A DNA stretch of 64,000 nt from CATQHD01 sp965243165 (GCA_965243165.1 OZ251535.1:2046001-2110000), one strand, 5' to 3'. Positions 1 to 8,608 are shown, counted from the first letter of the stretch. Program-made: numbers and translations. The notes: a model not told the origin generated them from the sequence alone.

Positions 1-347
1 CCCAGCCGGTAGAGGCGGCCGATCATGTCCAGGTTCTCGAATCCGCTCAGGTCCTTGTCGACCGCCGCGTACTGGCCGGACAGGCCGATCAGCCTGCGCA
101 CCTCCCCCGGGCGGCGCAGCACATCCACCCCCGCCACCGAAGCGGCGCCCGCATCGGGTTCGATCAGGGTGGTCAGAATGGAGACGGCGGTGGTCTTGCC
201 CGCCCCGTTGGGTCCGAGCAGGGCGGCGATGGTGCCCTGGCGCACGGACAGGTCGAGTCCGTCGAGGGCCACCACCTCCCCGTATTTCTTGACCAGACCT
301 CTGGCTTCGACGATGTTGTCCATCTTCATCATCACCATGTCCACCAT
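1..347 (-). CDS. ABC transporter ATP-binding protein, DrrA-like (N-terminal part; runs off the left edge)
   Basis: The reverse strand encodes the first 115 or so residues of an ABC ATPase. It reads NIVEARGLVKKYGEVVALDG, then the Walker A motif GPNGAGKTT, then IGLSGQYAAVDKDLSGFENL. The last stretch is the Q-loop region typical of daunorubicin-type (DrrA/CcmA) exporters. The Walker B and signature motifs lie outside the window. Several in-frame ATG codons crowd the start (ends at 347, 338, 332, 329 and 323). The family alignment favours 323, because MDNIVEARGL is the usual beginning. By family, it would power a multidrug or lipid exporter with a partner membrane protein off the edge. It is transcribed divergently from the gene at 570. 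Confidence 0.85.
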   Translation of the reverse strand, partial: MVDMVMMKMDNIVEARGLVKKYGEVVALDGLDLSVRQGTIAALLGPNGAGKTTAVSILTTLIEPDAGAASVAGVDVLRRPGEVRRLIGLSGQYAAVDKDLSGFENLDMIGRLYRL

Positions 348-569
348 GTCGACACCCTGTCGCAACAGCCCGCCCGCCGCGCCGCGCCGCCCCGGGGCCA
401 TCCTATCAACCCGGCGCCCCTACTCAAAGCCGCCGCCGTCCAACGGCCCCGACCTCCGCCCCTCGGGGAATCAGCCTGCTTCGGGATGATCTATTAGGGG
501 CGCCTGACATGAAGAGTTAGGCAGGGGTAACATATACGGCGGTTCAGCCGAACATCCTTGGAGCCGGCG

Positions 570-1601
570 ATGCCCTACCTGCAGGCGCAAGACATCACCA
601 AGAGATTCAACGGCGCCTCCGCAGTGGACGGCGCCTCCCTCGCCGTTGCGAAGGGCGAGGTGCTGGCGCTGCTGGGGCCGAGCGGATGCGGCAAGACCAC
701 CCTGCTGCGAATCCTGGCCGGACTGTCGGCGCCCGACCGGGGAAAGGTCGAGCTGGACGGCGACGTCCTGGTCGGCCCGAACCGTTTCGTGCCGCCGCAG
801 AGGCGGAGCATCGGGATGGTATTCCAGGATTGGGCTTTGTTCCCCCACCTGACAGTGGCCAAGAACGTCTCGTTCGGCCTCCGCCGCTCCGAAGCGCCCA
901 AAGACCGGGCGGCCGAGATACTGGAACTGGTCGGCCTGCCGCACCTGGCCGGCCGCTACCCCGAGGAGCTTTCGGGGGGCCAGGCCCAACGGGTGGCGGT
1001 GGCCAGGGCGCTCGCCCCCCGCCCCCGGGTGCTGCTGTTCGACGAACCCTTCTCCAGCCTCGACGCCGGCCTGCGCGTCCAGCTCCGCTCCGACGTGGCG
1101 GCCCTCATGCATGAGGTGGGCATGACCTCCGTATTCGTTACCCACGACCAGGAGGAGGCTTTCGTCATAGGCGACCGGGTGGCGGTGATGAACGAAGGCC
1201 GGGTGGTCCAAACCGGCAAGCCGGACGAGGTCTACCAGCACCCGGCTTCCCCGTGGGTGGCGTCCTTCGTGGGCGAGTCCAACGTGCTGGACGGGGCGGC
1301 GTCCGGCGGGAGCGCGGCCACCGCCGTGGGAAAGGTGCCGCTTACCCGGCCGGTGGAGGGCCCCTGCCGGGTGGTGATCCGCCCCGAACACCTGCAGCTT
1401 GCGCCCGGCGGGCCGGGGGTGGTCGCGTCCGTGGAGTTCTACGGCCACGACACCTCCTACGAGCTGGAGATCGGCGGGTACAGGCTGGTTGCAAGGGCCA
1501 TCGCCGCCCCTCTCTTCTCGCCCGGCGACCGGGTGTCGGTCGCCTATCAGGGTCCGAAGGCGCCGGCCTTCGCGGCGGCCGCCCCCCGGCCGCCGGGGTG
1601 A
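570..1601 (+). CDS. Iron(III)-type ABC transporter ATP-binding protein (FbpC/PotA-like)
   Basis: This 343-residue ABC ATPase has Walker A GPSGCGKTT (residues 36-44), a Q-loop Gln near 86, signature LSGGQ (134-138), Walker B VLLFDEP (154-160) and the switch His in FVTHD (about 192). A C-terminal beta-rich TOBE-like domain follows (about 250-340), with the IRPEH motif typical of FbpC/PotA-type importers. ATG 570 is preferred over TTG 558 because GGAG lies 6 bases upstream. The stop overlaps the GTG of the next gene by 4 bases (GTGA), so the two are coupled. A matching binding protein (7244) and permease (8921) lie in the same window, so this is probably the ATPase of that split Fe(3+) system. 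Polyamine or thiamine transport is less likely. Confidence 0.85.
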   Translation: MPYLQAQDITKRFNGASAVDGASLAVAKGEVLALLGPSGCGKTTLLRILAGLSAPDRGKVELDGDVLVGPNRFVPPQRRSIGMVFQDWALFPHLTVAKNVSFGLRRSEAPKDRAAEILELVGLPHLAGRYPEELSGGQAQRVAVARALAPRPRVLLFDEPFSSLDAGLRVQLRSDVAALMHEVGMTSVFVTHDQEEAFVIGDRVAVMNEGRVVQTGKPDEVYQHPASPWVASFVGESNVLDGAASGGSAATAVGKVPLTRPVEGPCRVVIRPEHLQLAPGGPGVVASVEFYGHDTSYELEIGGYRLVARAIAAPLFSPGDRVSVAYQGPKAPAFAAAAPRPPG

Positions 1602-2980
1602 CGGGGGCCGAGTTCATCGTCATCGGCGCCGGCCCCGCCGGGCTGGCCGCCGCCTGCCGCCTCGCCTCGAGGGGGTTCGAGGTCGCCGTCTTGGAGCGGC
1701 AGGAGCAGGCGGGGGGCTTGGCGGCTTCGTTCGAGGTGGCGGGCCAGCGCGTCGACCACGGAAGCCACCGCCTCCACGCCGCCTCCTCCCCCGCCGTGCT
1801 CGACTTCCTCTCCTCCCGGCTGGGGGCCGAACTCCAGCGCCGCCCCCGCCGCAGCCGCATCCGCATGCAGGGCCGATGGCTCCCCTTCCCGCTGCATCCC
1901 GCCGGAGTGCTGCGCTCCCTGCCGCCCGGTTTCCTGTTCCGGGCCGGGTTGAGCGCCGCCGCCGCCTCGTTCCGGCCCCGCCGCCGCGCCGGCTTCGCCG
2001 AATACGTGGCCACCGGCCTCGGAAGGGTCATGGGCGAGGCCTTCTACTTCCCCTACGCCCGCAAGATCTGGGGCGTCGACCCCGCCGAGCTGAGCGGCGA
2101 ATCGGCCCGGCGGCGGATCGGCGCCGACACCCCCTGGAAAATGGCCCGCCGGCTGGCGGCCCGCCGGAACGGGGCCGGGAGGTTCTTCTACTACCCGGCC
2201 GGGGGGTTCGGCCGGATCCCGGAAACGCTGGCCGAGGCCGCGGTCGAGGCGGGGGCGGAGATACGCCTCGGCGCGGCGGTGAAGCGGATCAGGGTCGCGG
2301 ACTCCTCGGCGGAGGTGGAGACGGAGGACGGAGGGCGGCTGTCCGCCGGCCGGGTCTGGTCGACCATCCCGCTGACCGCCCTGGCCCGCCTGGCGGACGG
2401 CACCGCAGACGATCCGCCCCCTCCGGTCGGAGATCTCGAGTACCGGGCCATGCTGCTCGTCTACCTGGCCCTGCCCGCCCCCCGCCTCACCCCGTTCGAC
2501 GCCCACTATTTCCCCGAAGCGGACATCCCCATGACGAGGCTGTCGGAGCCCAAGAACTACCGCACCGGGCCGGACCCGCCCGACCGGACGGTGCTGTGCG
2601 CCGAGATTCCCTGCCCGCCCGGCGGCCGGCGGTGGGGCCTGCCGCCGCAGGACCTGGGCGGCATGGTCTGTGAGGCGCTGGCCCGGTGCGGAATCGAACA
2701 CCCCCCGCCGGTCGAGACCGCGGTGCGGCGCGTCCGGTGGGCCTACCCGGTGTACCGGCTGGGGGCGGAGCAGGCCCTGGCGGATTTCATAGATTGGACC
2801 GACCGCCGCCGGCGCCTGGTCACGTTCGGACGGCAGGGCCTCTTCGCCCACGACAACACCCACCACGCCATGGAGATGGCCTGGGCGGCCGCCGGCGCGG
2901 TGGACGGGGGCGGGGAGTTCGACCTGGCCGGATGGAAGGAGTCGCGGCGCGGCTTCGAGCGCCACGTGGTGGAGGACTGA
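1598..2980 (+). CDS. FAD-dependent oxidoreductase (protoporphyrinogen oxidase / amine oxidase-like)
   Basis: The GTG start at 1598 overlaps the preceding stop and gives a 460-residue protein. The N-terminus has the dinucleotide-binding fold FIVIGAGPAGLAAA with the acidic end of strand 2 (VLE). GGLAASFE and DHGSHRLH follow, as in the NAD(P)/FAD amine-oxidase superfamily, which includes protoporphyrinogen oxidase, UDP-galactopyranose mutase and carotenoid desaturases. The C-terminus (GRQGLFAHDNTHHAMEMA) is the second FAD contact. The motif set does not fix a substrate. Coupling to an iron-type ATPase and the nearby ferritin suggests heme or iron metabolism. The nearby glycan genes leave a sugar-mutase-like role open. 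Confidence 0.75.
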   Translation: MTGAEFIVIGAGPAGLAAACRLASRGFEVAVLERQEQAGGLAASFEVAGQRVDHGSHRLHAASSPAVLDFLSSRLGAELQRRPRRSRIRMQGRWLPFPLHPAGVLRSLPPGFLFRAGLSAAAASFRPRRRAGFAEYVATGLGRVMGEAFYFPYARKIWGVDPAELSGESARRRIGADTPWKMARRLAARRNGAGRFFYYPAGGFGRIPETLAEAAVEAGAEIRLGAAVKRIRVADSSAEVETEDGGRLSAGRVWSTIPLTALARLADGTADDPPPPVGDLEYRAMLLVYLALPAPRLTPFDAHYFPEADIPMTRLSEPKNYRTGPDPPDRTVLCAEIPCPPGGRRWGLPPQDLGGMVCEALARCGIEHPPPVETAVRRVRWAYPVYRLGAEQALADFIDWTDRRRRLVTFGRQGLFAHDNTHHAMEMAWAAAGAVDGGGEFDLAGWKESRRGFERHVVED

Positions 2981-2992
2981 CCGGGCGGAGGG

Positions 2993-3499
2993 TTACTCCC
3001 CCTCCCCGCTTTCCCGGGAGGCGAGCTCGTTCTCGATCAGCGCCAGGCCCACCTCGTTGCCCCGGACGCGCCGGAGGCGCTCGCATATCCCGTTCAGGGT
3101 GTCCTCCTCCTCTACCTGCTCGTCCAGGAACCGCTGCAGGATGGGAAGGCTCTCCAAGTCGTCCTCGGACACGGCCAGCCGGTAGAGGGCGCGGATCAGG
3201 GAGGTCACATGGCGCTCCTGCCGCAGGGCCTCCTCGAAGACATGCACCGGATCGTCGAACTTGGAGGACGGGGCCGCCAACGCGCCGATCTCGACCCGTC
3301 CGTCCCTGGCCAGCAGGTATTCCATGAACAACCGGGCGTGTTCCATCTCCTCGTCCGACTGCCGGTGCAGCCAGGCGGCCATCCCCGGGCGCTCGTCCCC
3401 ATCCATGAACGCCGCCATCTGCAGGTAGGAGACCGCCGCCCCCAGCTCCGCGGTGATCTGATCGTTCAACGCGGCTTCCATCTGCTCGCTCAAAGCCAT
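2993..3499 (-). CDS. Ferritin (non-heme, FtnA-like)
   Basis: This is a 168-residue four-helix ferritin, full length for the bacterial family. It has the conserved helix A pattern LNDQITAELGAAVSYLQMAAF, helix B HRQSDEEMEHARLFMEYLLARDG with the EExxH di-iron ligands, and the third ligand helix (EALRQERHVTSLIRALYRLA). It would store Fe(III) in a cytoplasmic 24-mer. The gene converges on the flavin oxidoreductase with only 12 bases between stops. Its presence beside iron-import parts makes a local iron-handling theme credible. No iron-box operator could be identified upstream. Confidence 0.92.
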   Translation of the reverse strand: MALSEQMEAALNDQITAELGAAVSYLQMAAFMDGDERPGMAAWLHRQSDEEMEHARLFMEYLLARDGRVEIGALAAPSSKFDDPVHVFEEALRQERHVTSLIRALYRLAVSEDDLESLPILQRFLDEQVEEEDTLNGICERLRRVRGNEVGLALIENELASRESGEGE

Positions 3500-3612
3500 C
3501 GATATGCTCCAGTCCGATCCGCCGGCATCTTCGCCGCCATCCTACCGCCCGCGGACTCGCAATCGAGATGACGGCCAGGGTCGGCGGAGCCGCCTTCCGT
3601 CCAGCTGCCGAA

Positions 3613-3878
3613 ATCTGTCGCACCCCCCTGATACCTTGGGGCGGTACAGAAACCGCAGCCGATCCGGATGCTGCGGTCATACAGAGGCCGCCCCGCCCAG
3701 AGCCGAAGGTTCCAAGGGCGGGGCGGCCGACCTGGCTGTGCCGAGGCGGATCGGGCGCAGAGGGCCGCAGCGCGCCCTCTGTGTCCGAAGACGGGTGGTT
3801 CGGAGGCGGCGGGGGCGGGAAACCCGGCGAAGCCGGGGCCGGGGGGCCGAGAGCGCGAAAAACAATGCGCTGCGGGGT
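3613..3878 (+). repeat. Dispersed intergenic repeat R1, copy a
   Basis: The stretch from about 3613 to 3878 is closely similar to 8609-8878, with shared runs such as GATCCGGATGCTGCGGTCAT and CGACCTGGCTGTGCCGAGGC. It contains the hairpin CCCGGCGAAGCCGGG at 3823-3837 near its 3' end. It has no convincing coding potential: the open frames here are GC-driven and are not conserved in phase between copies. The region 3500-4570 as a whole holds repeats and no recognisable gene. Confidence 0.75.
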
Positions 3879-4162
3879 GCGGCCCCGTTATGCGGGTGCG
3901 GCGCTGCCTTCGACGGAAGGGAGGCCGCCGCCGGGTGCGTCCGGCATCCCCCCTGCCGGTGATCGGCGGAGGTGGACTTCCCGCGTATCTCCGGTCGAGG
4001 GCCGAATATGTCACAGGCGGCGGGTATGTTGTCTGGGTACAGACATCGGAGCGGTCCGGGCCGCTCCGATCAAACCGCATCACCCTCCGGCCGAACAACG
4101 GAGGGCGGCGAAAATAGCCGACGACCGGCATCCGGCGGAGGCGGCCCCCACGCGCCGCCCCG

Positions 4163-4278
4163 CATTGGAAACACGATGGCGGAGGAGGCGGGGGAAGGGC
4201 CCGGCGAAGCCGGGGCGGGGGGCGGAGAACGCGAAAAAGGGTGAGGCTTCGCCGAAACGGTGCGCTGCTCGGGTTTGG
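4163..4278 (+). repeat. Dispersed intergenic repeat R1, copy c (3' part only)
   Basis: This is a partial copy of the 3' third of R1. The shared block includes GGCGAAGCCGGGGCGGGG and GCGGAGAACGCGAAAAA, and the hairpin CCCGGCGAAGCCGGG recurs at 4200-4214. It runs directly into the 72-bp tandem repeat. The 5' part of R1 is missing here. Confidence 0.65.
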
Positions 4279-4450
4279 TTTCGGTTCGAGTCGGAAGACG
4301 AGCGGATCCACCAGATCAAGGAGCAGCCGGTGATATCGCACACGGCTCGGTTTCGGTTCGAGTCGGAAGACGAGCAGATCCACCAGACAGAGGGGCGGTC
4401 GGTGATGCCGCACACGGCTCGGTTTCGGTTCGAGTCGGAAGACGGGCGGA
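4277..4450 (+). repeat. 72-bp tandem repeat (two full units plus a third start)
   Basis: The unit beginning GGTTTCGGTTCGAGTCGGAA starts at 4277, 4349 and 4421, an exact 72-base period. Unit 1 and unit 2 differ at scattered positions in the middle. The third unit breaks off into a repeat-B fragment. The period is a multiple of three, but no start or product is recognisable, so it is called as a DNA repeat. Confidence 0.85.
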
Positions 4451-4512
4451 TAGGCGCCGACCAGGAGTTCGCACCGCCAGGGGACGGCGAAACTCCTGCC
4501 GGCCGGGGCGCC
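4441..4512 (-). repeat. Inverted-end element B, copy 4 (partial, reverse orientation)
   Basis: In reverse complement this stretch reads through the conserved core (GTTTCGCCG, then CGAACTCCTGGTCGG) to a terminal CCTATCCGCCCGTC. It matches the right half of the elements at 8447, 8893 and 54842. The left terminal arm is not recognisable, so the copy looks truncated. Confidence 0.6.
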
Positions 4513-4570
4513 GCCCTGTCAACTGCTCCTCTACCTCACTGCCTATGTGTGATAGTCGGAGTTGACCCGC

Positions 4571-6244
4571 TCATCCAGAGGGGAGGCGGTTCAGCTGCCG
4601 GTACACGGCGGGCGCCACTCGGCGGAGGTAACGGACCGGCTTGATGAAAGAATCCCCGGCCGCCCTGAAGCGGTAGCTGATCGGGACCTCCAGATACCGG
4701 TAGCCCTTGGCGAGCAGATCCAGGGTGATCACCTGGGCGTAGTTGTAGTCGTGGATTACCTCGGCGTCGGCCGCCGCCTCCGGGGAGAAAGCCCGGTAGC
4801 CGCTCTGGCCGTCGGTGATCCGGACGCGGGCGGCGAAGGAGAGCAGCCGGGTCAGAACCAGGTTTCCCAACCGCCGGTGCACCCGCATGCGCTCGATCTC
4901 CCCCATGAAACGAGACCCCGCCACGTAGTCGGCCCGCCCGTCGAGGATGGGGCCGGCCAGGCGTTCCATCTCCTCCGGCGCGTACTCGGCGTCGGCGTCG
5001 CAGAACACCACCGCCGCCGGGTCCGACGCCAGCGACCGGAGCAACCCCGTCCGCACCGCCGCCCCCAGCCCGCAGTTCTCCGCCAGGGACAGCACCTCGG
5101 CGCCGGCCCGCCGGGCCCGCTCCGCCGTGGCGTCGGTCGATCCGTCGTCGATCACCAGCGCCTCCACCCGGCGCCCCCGCACCCGCCGGGGAATCCGCCG
5201 CACCACCTCCCCCACACTCGCCTCCTCGTTGTAGGCGGGCATGAACAGCACCACCGGACCGCCGCCCGGGGGGGCCGGGGGCGGCGGGCGGAGGCGGACG
5301 CCCCTGGGTATGCGGAACCGGCCCAACAGACCCGGGGCCGGAACGAAAAGGGCCGGAGTTCCGACCGCGACCGAGTAGAAGGTCTTGAGGGCGTGGGCGG
5401 CCAGCGCCGCCGCCAGCGCCATGCCGGGGTCATGGCCCAGAAAGGCGTAGGCGGCCACCGCGGCCGCCTCGTAGGAACCGAACCCCCCCGGCGCGACGGC
5501 CACGGCCTGGGCGGCCACCGAGACGCAGGCCACCAGCACCGCCTCGGTGAACGACAGCCCGATCCCCGCCGCCCGGGCCGCCGCCCACACCAGCCCGGCC
5601 TCCGCAACCCAGGCGGCCAACGATCCGGCCAGCTCGACGGCCCCCGGCCTGCGCAGCCGGCCCCCTCCGCGCAGCTTCCACATCCAGAACAGGCCCAACA
5701 GCCCGGCCGCGCCGACCGCGGCGACGGCGGTCCGGGCGGCCGGGGAGCCGAACGCGGGGATGTTCCGGGCGCCGAGAACCCAGGCCAGCCCGGCCACCGT
5801 GAGCAGATCCGCCGCCCGCAGCGCGACGGTCGAAGCCGCCGCCTCGGCGGCCGGAACCCCCGCCCGCTTCACCGCCGACACCGCCCGGAGGGGCTCGCCC
5901 AACCGGAAAGGCAGGACGTGGTTGCCCAAGAGGGCGGCGTGGACGGCCGCCCAGGCGTGGCCGAGAGTCAGGCCGGGAAGCACCCGCCTCCACACCAGAG
6001 ACCTGAGCAGGAAAGCCGCCCCGAAGCCCGCCAAACCCGCCAAGGTGAGCAGCGGGCGGGCGGCCAGCTCCCGGAAGGCGCGGGCCAGGGCCGCCGAATC
6101 CACCGTGCGGGCTATGACCGCCCCGGCTGCAGCCGACGCGGCGGCGGCCAAGGCCGCCCCCAGGATCCACCGCCGCCGGACAGCCGCCCCCAGGCCCCCG
6201 GCGCCCCCCGAGACCCTTTGTAAGGGTAACCTAACTTTCTTCAT
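4571..6244 (-). CDS. Fusion of lysylphosphatidylglycerol-synthase-type membrane domain and GT2 glycosyltransferase
   Basis: This is a 557-residue two-domain protein. The N-terminal half (about 30-320) is polytopic and carries the UPF0104/LPG-synthase TM-domain hallmark GNHVLPFRLGEPLR. The C-terminal half is a GT-A family 2 transferase. It opens with VVLFMPAYNEEASVGEVV, then VIDDGSTDATAERA, then the metal-binding CDADAEY, then SGYRAFSP, as in dolichol-phosphate-mannose-synthase-like enzymes. Such enzymes move a sugar from a nucleotide donor to a polyprenyl or lipid acceptor. Start ATG 6244 is preferred; an upstream ATG at 6283 would add 13 residues and run into the divergent promoter. Together with the epimerase at 6292 and the GT-C protein at 10600 it suggests envelope glycan assembly. 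The fusion order is the notable point. Confidence 0.85.
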   Translation of the reverse strand: MKKVRLPLQRVSGGAGGLGAAVRRRWILGAALAAAASAAAGAVIARTVDSAALARAFRELAARPLLTLAGLAGFGAAFLLRSLVWRRVLPGLTLGHAWAAVHAALLGNHVLPFRLGEPLRAVSAVKRAGVPAAEAAASTVALRAADLLTVAGLAWVLGARNIPAFGSPAARTAVAAVGAAGLLGLFWMWKLRGGGRLRRPGAVELAGSLAAWVAEAGLVWAAARAAGIGLSFTEAVLVACVSVAAQAVAVAPGGFGSYEAAAVAAYAFLGHDPGMALAAALAAHALKTFYSVAVGTPALFVPAPGLLGRFRIPRGVRLRPPPPAPPGGGPVVLFMPAYNEEASVGEVVRRIPRRVRGRRVEALVIDDGSTDATAERARRAGAEVLSLAENCGLGAAVRTGLLRSLASDPAAVVFCDADAEYAPEEMERLAGPILDGRADYVAGSRFMGEIERMRVHRRLGNLVLTRLLSFAARVRITDGQSGYRAFSPEAAADAEVIHDYNYAQVITLDLLAKGYRYLEVPISYRFRAAGDSFIKPVRYLRRVAPAVYRQLNRLPSG

Positions 6245-6253
6245 TCGGATGAC

Positions 6254-6283
6254 TTTACAAGGATGGCCGCCGGGCGCTATCAT
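6254..6283 (+). promoter_or_regulatory. Putative sigma-A promoter of the epimerase gene (likely leaderless)
   Basis: TTTACA (6254-6259) and TATCAT (6278-6283) each match 5 of 6 positions of the -35 and -10 consensus, with an 18-base spacer. Transcription would begin at about 6290, within two bases of the GTG at 6292. No Shine-Dalgarno sequence precedes that GTG, consistent with a leaderless mRNA. Confidence 0.5.
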
Positions 6284-6291
6284 CCTCCGGC

Positions 6292-7206
6292 GTGAGAGCT
6301 CTGGTAACCGGTTCCGCAGGCTTCATCGGCGCCCGCCTCGTCCGGCGGCTGGCCGCCCGGGGCGACGAGGTGGCGGGCATCGACCGCCGCCCGCGCCGAG
6401 GCGCCCCCGGCCTGCACATCACGATGGACCTGGCCGAACGGCGCAACCTGGGGGAGATCGCCCGGTGGGCGGGCTGGGCCGACGCGGTCTTCCACCTCGC
6501 CGCCCGGTCGGGGGTGCGGTCCGACCTCCCCGACATCGACGTCCGCCGCCGCCGGGACATCCTCACCGCCGCCGAACACCTGCTGGCGGCGACCCCCGCC
6601 CGCACGCAGCTGATCCTGGTCTCTTCCTCCTCGGTGTACGGCGAAGCCGCCCGGCGGAGAGGCGGCTGGCGCCCCAGCCGCGAGGGCGGCCCCCTGCGCC
6701 CCGTCAGCCGGTACGGGCGCTGCAAGGCGGAGATGGAGAAAACGGCCCGCCGCTGCCGCCGGGACGGGCTGGCCGTGGCCCGGCCCTTCACCGTCATCGG
6801 CCCCGGCCAGCGGCCCGACATGGCCCTTTCGATCTGGATCGAGGCGGTCCGCCGCTCCGAGCCGATCACCGTCTTCGGCGGCCTGGACCGGGCCCGGGAC
6901 GTGACCGATGTCGAAGGGGTCGTCAACGGGTTGACCGCCATGGCGGACCTCGGATTCTGCGGAACGGTGAACCTGGGCGCGGGAAGGCCCCGCCTGCTCG
7001 GCGAGATGATCGAGGCGGTGTTCTCGGCCATGGGGAAAGAAACCGAGGTGCGGGTGGTTCCGGCGCACCCCGAAGAGGTGAAGGCCACCTGCGCCGACCC
7101 CTCCCTGGCCGCCTCGCAGCTGGGGGTGGACCTGACCACCGGCCTGCGCCGGACCGCCGCCCGCCAGGCCGAAGCCCAGCTCGGCCTTGCCGCGCCCGCC
7201 CGATGA
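6292..7206 (+). CDS. NAD-dependent epimerase/dehydratase (extended SDR)
   Basis: This 304-residue protein starts at GTG. The N-terminal NAD-binding motif is VTGSAGFIGARL, followed by AVFHLAARSGVRSD and the active-site region SSSSVYG with Tyr and Lys in SRYGRCKAEME. RPFTVIGPGQRPDM and NLGAGRPRLLGEMIE are typical of nucleotide-sugar 4-epimerases and UDP-glucuronate epimerases. It acts in the cytoplasm on a nucleotide sugar that cannot be named from motifs. It is transcribed divergently from the lipid-linked GT2 fusion, from a likely leaderless promoter, and lies 37 bases before the iron-type binding protein. Confidence 0.85.
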   Translation: MRALVTGSAGFIGARLVRRLAARGDEVAGIDRRPRRGAPGLHITMDLAERRNLGEIARWAGWADAVFHLAARSGVRSDLPDIDVRRRRDILTAAEHLLAATPARTQLILVSSSSVYGEAARRRGGWRPSREGGPLRPVSRYGRCKAEMEKTARRCRRDGLAVARPFTVIGPGQRPDMALSIWIEAVRRSEPITVFGGLDRARDVTDVEGVVNGLTAMADLGFCGTVNLGAGRPRLLGEMIEAVFSAMGKETEVRVVPAHPEEVKATCADPSLAASQLGVDLTTGLRRTAARQAEAQLGLAAPAR

Positions 7207-7243
7207 GGCGGGGGCGGCGGAGCCGAACAGAAAGGTGCCCCGC

Positions 7244-8251
7244 ATGAAACCGAAGAGCATGAAGCTCGCCGCTTGGACGGCCCTCCTTTGCCTGGCGGCG
7301 GTTTCCTGCGGCGGGCAGGGCGAGGTCTTGACCGTCTATTCGGGCCGCACCTCCAACCTGATCGGACCCCTGTTGGAGCAGTTCGCCGAATCCGAAGGCG
7401 TCGACATCGAGGTCCGGTACGGGCAGTCGGCCGACCTGGCCCTGCTCATCCGGGAGGAGGGAGACCGCAGCCCGGCGGACGTTTTCATCTCCCAGAGCCC
7501 GGGGGCGGTCGGATTCCTGGCCGGCGAAGGCCTGCTGCGGCCCATCGACGACGGCGTGCTTTCCCGGGTTCCGGCCCGGTTCCGCAATGCGGGCGGCCTC
7601 TGGGCGGGGATATCGGGCCGGGTGCGGGTGATCGTCTACAACCGGGATCTGGTCGACCCCGCCGAGCTGCCCGCCTCCGTGTTCGACCTCACCGGCGAGC
7701 GGTTCCGGGGCCGGGTGGCGCTGGCCCCGGCCAACGGCTCCTTCCAGGACTTCGTAACTGCCATGAGAGAAACCCACGGCGACGGCCCCACCCTGGAATG
7801 GCTGGCCGGCATGAGGGCCAACGAAGCCCTCACCTACGCCAACAACACCTCCATCGTCCAGGCCGTGGGCCGGGGCGACGCGCCGATGGGCCTGGTCAAC
7901 CACTACTACAACCACCGCGCCAAGGCGGAGGACCCCGAGGCCGCGTCGGAGAACTACTTCTTCCCCGACCAGGACATCGGCTCCCTGCTGATCGTCACCG
8001 CCGCCGGAGTTCTGGCCTCCGCCGGCGGTTCCGGCCTTCCCGACCGGTTCGTGGAGTTCATGCTGAGCGAGCAGGCGCAGCGCTTCTACAGCGAGCAGAC
8101 CTTCGAGTATCCGCTCGCCGCCGGCGTCGAACCCACCGGTCTGCCCCCCCTCGCCGAAATCGGGGCGGCCGCCTACGACTTCGACCGGCTGGGAGGAGGG
8201 CTGGAACGGACCAAGGAGTTGATCGATGAAAGCGGACTCGAAAGCTCTTGA
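7244..8251 (+). CDS. Iron(III)-type ABC transporter substrate-binding lipoprotein (FbpA/IdiA-like)
   Basis: The protein is 335 residues, started at ATG 7244, which has an AAAGG ribosome site. The N-terminus is a lipoprotein signal (KLAAWTALLCLAAVSC, lipidation most likely at Cys22). The mature part begins EVLTVYSGRTSNLIGPLLEQF and contains ADVFISQSPGAVGFL, RVRVIVYNRDLV, GLVNHYYNHRAKAED and a C-terminal FVEFMLSEQAQRFY. These are the signature blocks of Fe(3+)-binding ferric ABC receptors. The YNHR segment is in the iron-contacting region of the family. Its partner permease is 670 bases downstream, beyond two repeat elements, and its ATPase is likely at 570. It probably delivers ferric iron to the membrane complex. 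Confidence 0.9.
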   Translation: MKPKSMKLAAWTALLCLAAVSCGGQGEVLTVYSGRTSNLIGPLLEQFAESEGVDIEVRYGQSADLALLIREEGDRSPADVFISQSPGAVGFLAGEGLLRPIDDGVLSRVPARFRNAGGLWAGISGRVRVIVYNRDLVDPAELPASVFDLTGERFRGRVALAPANGSFQDFVTAMRETHGDGPTLEWLAGMRANEALTYANNTSIVQAVGRGDAPMGLVNHYYNHRAKAEDPEAASENYFFPDQDIGSLLIVTAAGVLASAGGSGLPDRFVEFMLSEQAQRFYSEQTFEYPLAAGVEPTGLPPLAEIGAAAYDFDRLGGGLERTKELIDESGLESS

Positions 8252-8446
8252 CGGCCTTCACCTCCGGGAGAGGAAGGGCCTCAGGATCACGGCGCCCCCA
8301 ACCGGCCTGCGTTCGCTGAAGGCCGGAGCCGCCCTGAGGCCCCTCCCCCCTTCGTTCGAGCCGCCCCTGACGCCCCGACTCCCCGGCGGCGGCTTGCGGC
8401 CGGGCGCCGGGCGATGAGCGCAGACATGAATGACCAGGGTCAAGAA

Positions 8447-8563
8447 GACGAGCGGACAGGCGGAGGAGGATGGAAGTTCACCGGCAGACGGCGGGTTGCC
8501 TGCCGGGGGTTTCGCCGCCGGCCGGCGCACCCGAACATCCTGGTCGGTTCCTGTCCGCTCGTC
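8447..8563 (+). repeat. Inverted-end element B, copy 1 (perfect 14-bp terminal inverted repeat)
   Basis: The arms GACGAGCGGACAGG (8447-8460) and CCTGTCCGCTCGTC (8550-8563) are exact reverse complements. They enclose about 90 bases with the conserved core GCCGGGGGTTTCGCC and CCCGAACATCCTGGTCGG. The transcript could fold into a long hairpin. It sits between the iron-type binding protein and its permease. No target duplication was identified. Confidence 0.8.
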
Positions 8564-8608
8564 CTCTGACCAGGTTGGCGGAGTTGGCCTTTCCTTCCGG
8601 TTGCCCGC

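Noticed and set aside
4277..4450. tRNA-like gene array suggested by the 72-bp period and the TTCGAGTC words
   Set aside because: The bases around TTCGAGT do not form a T-arm stem, and no acceptor or anticodon stem can be drawn. It is a DNA tandem repeat.
3568..4644. A 358-codon plus-strand open frame over the R1/72-bp repeat zone
   Set aside because: The frame is not conserved between R1 copies, has no ribosome site, and its translation is low-complexity.
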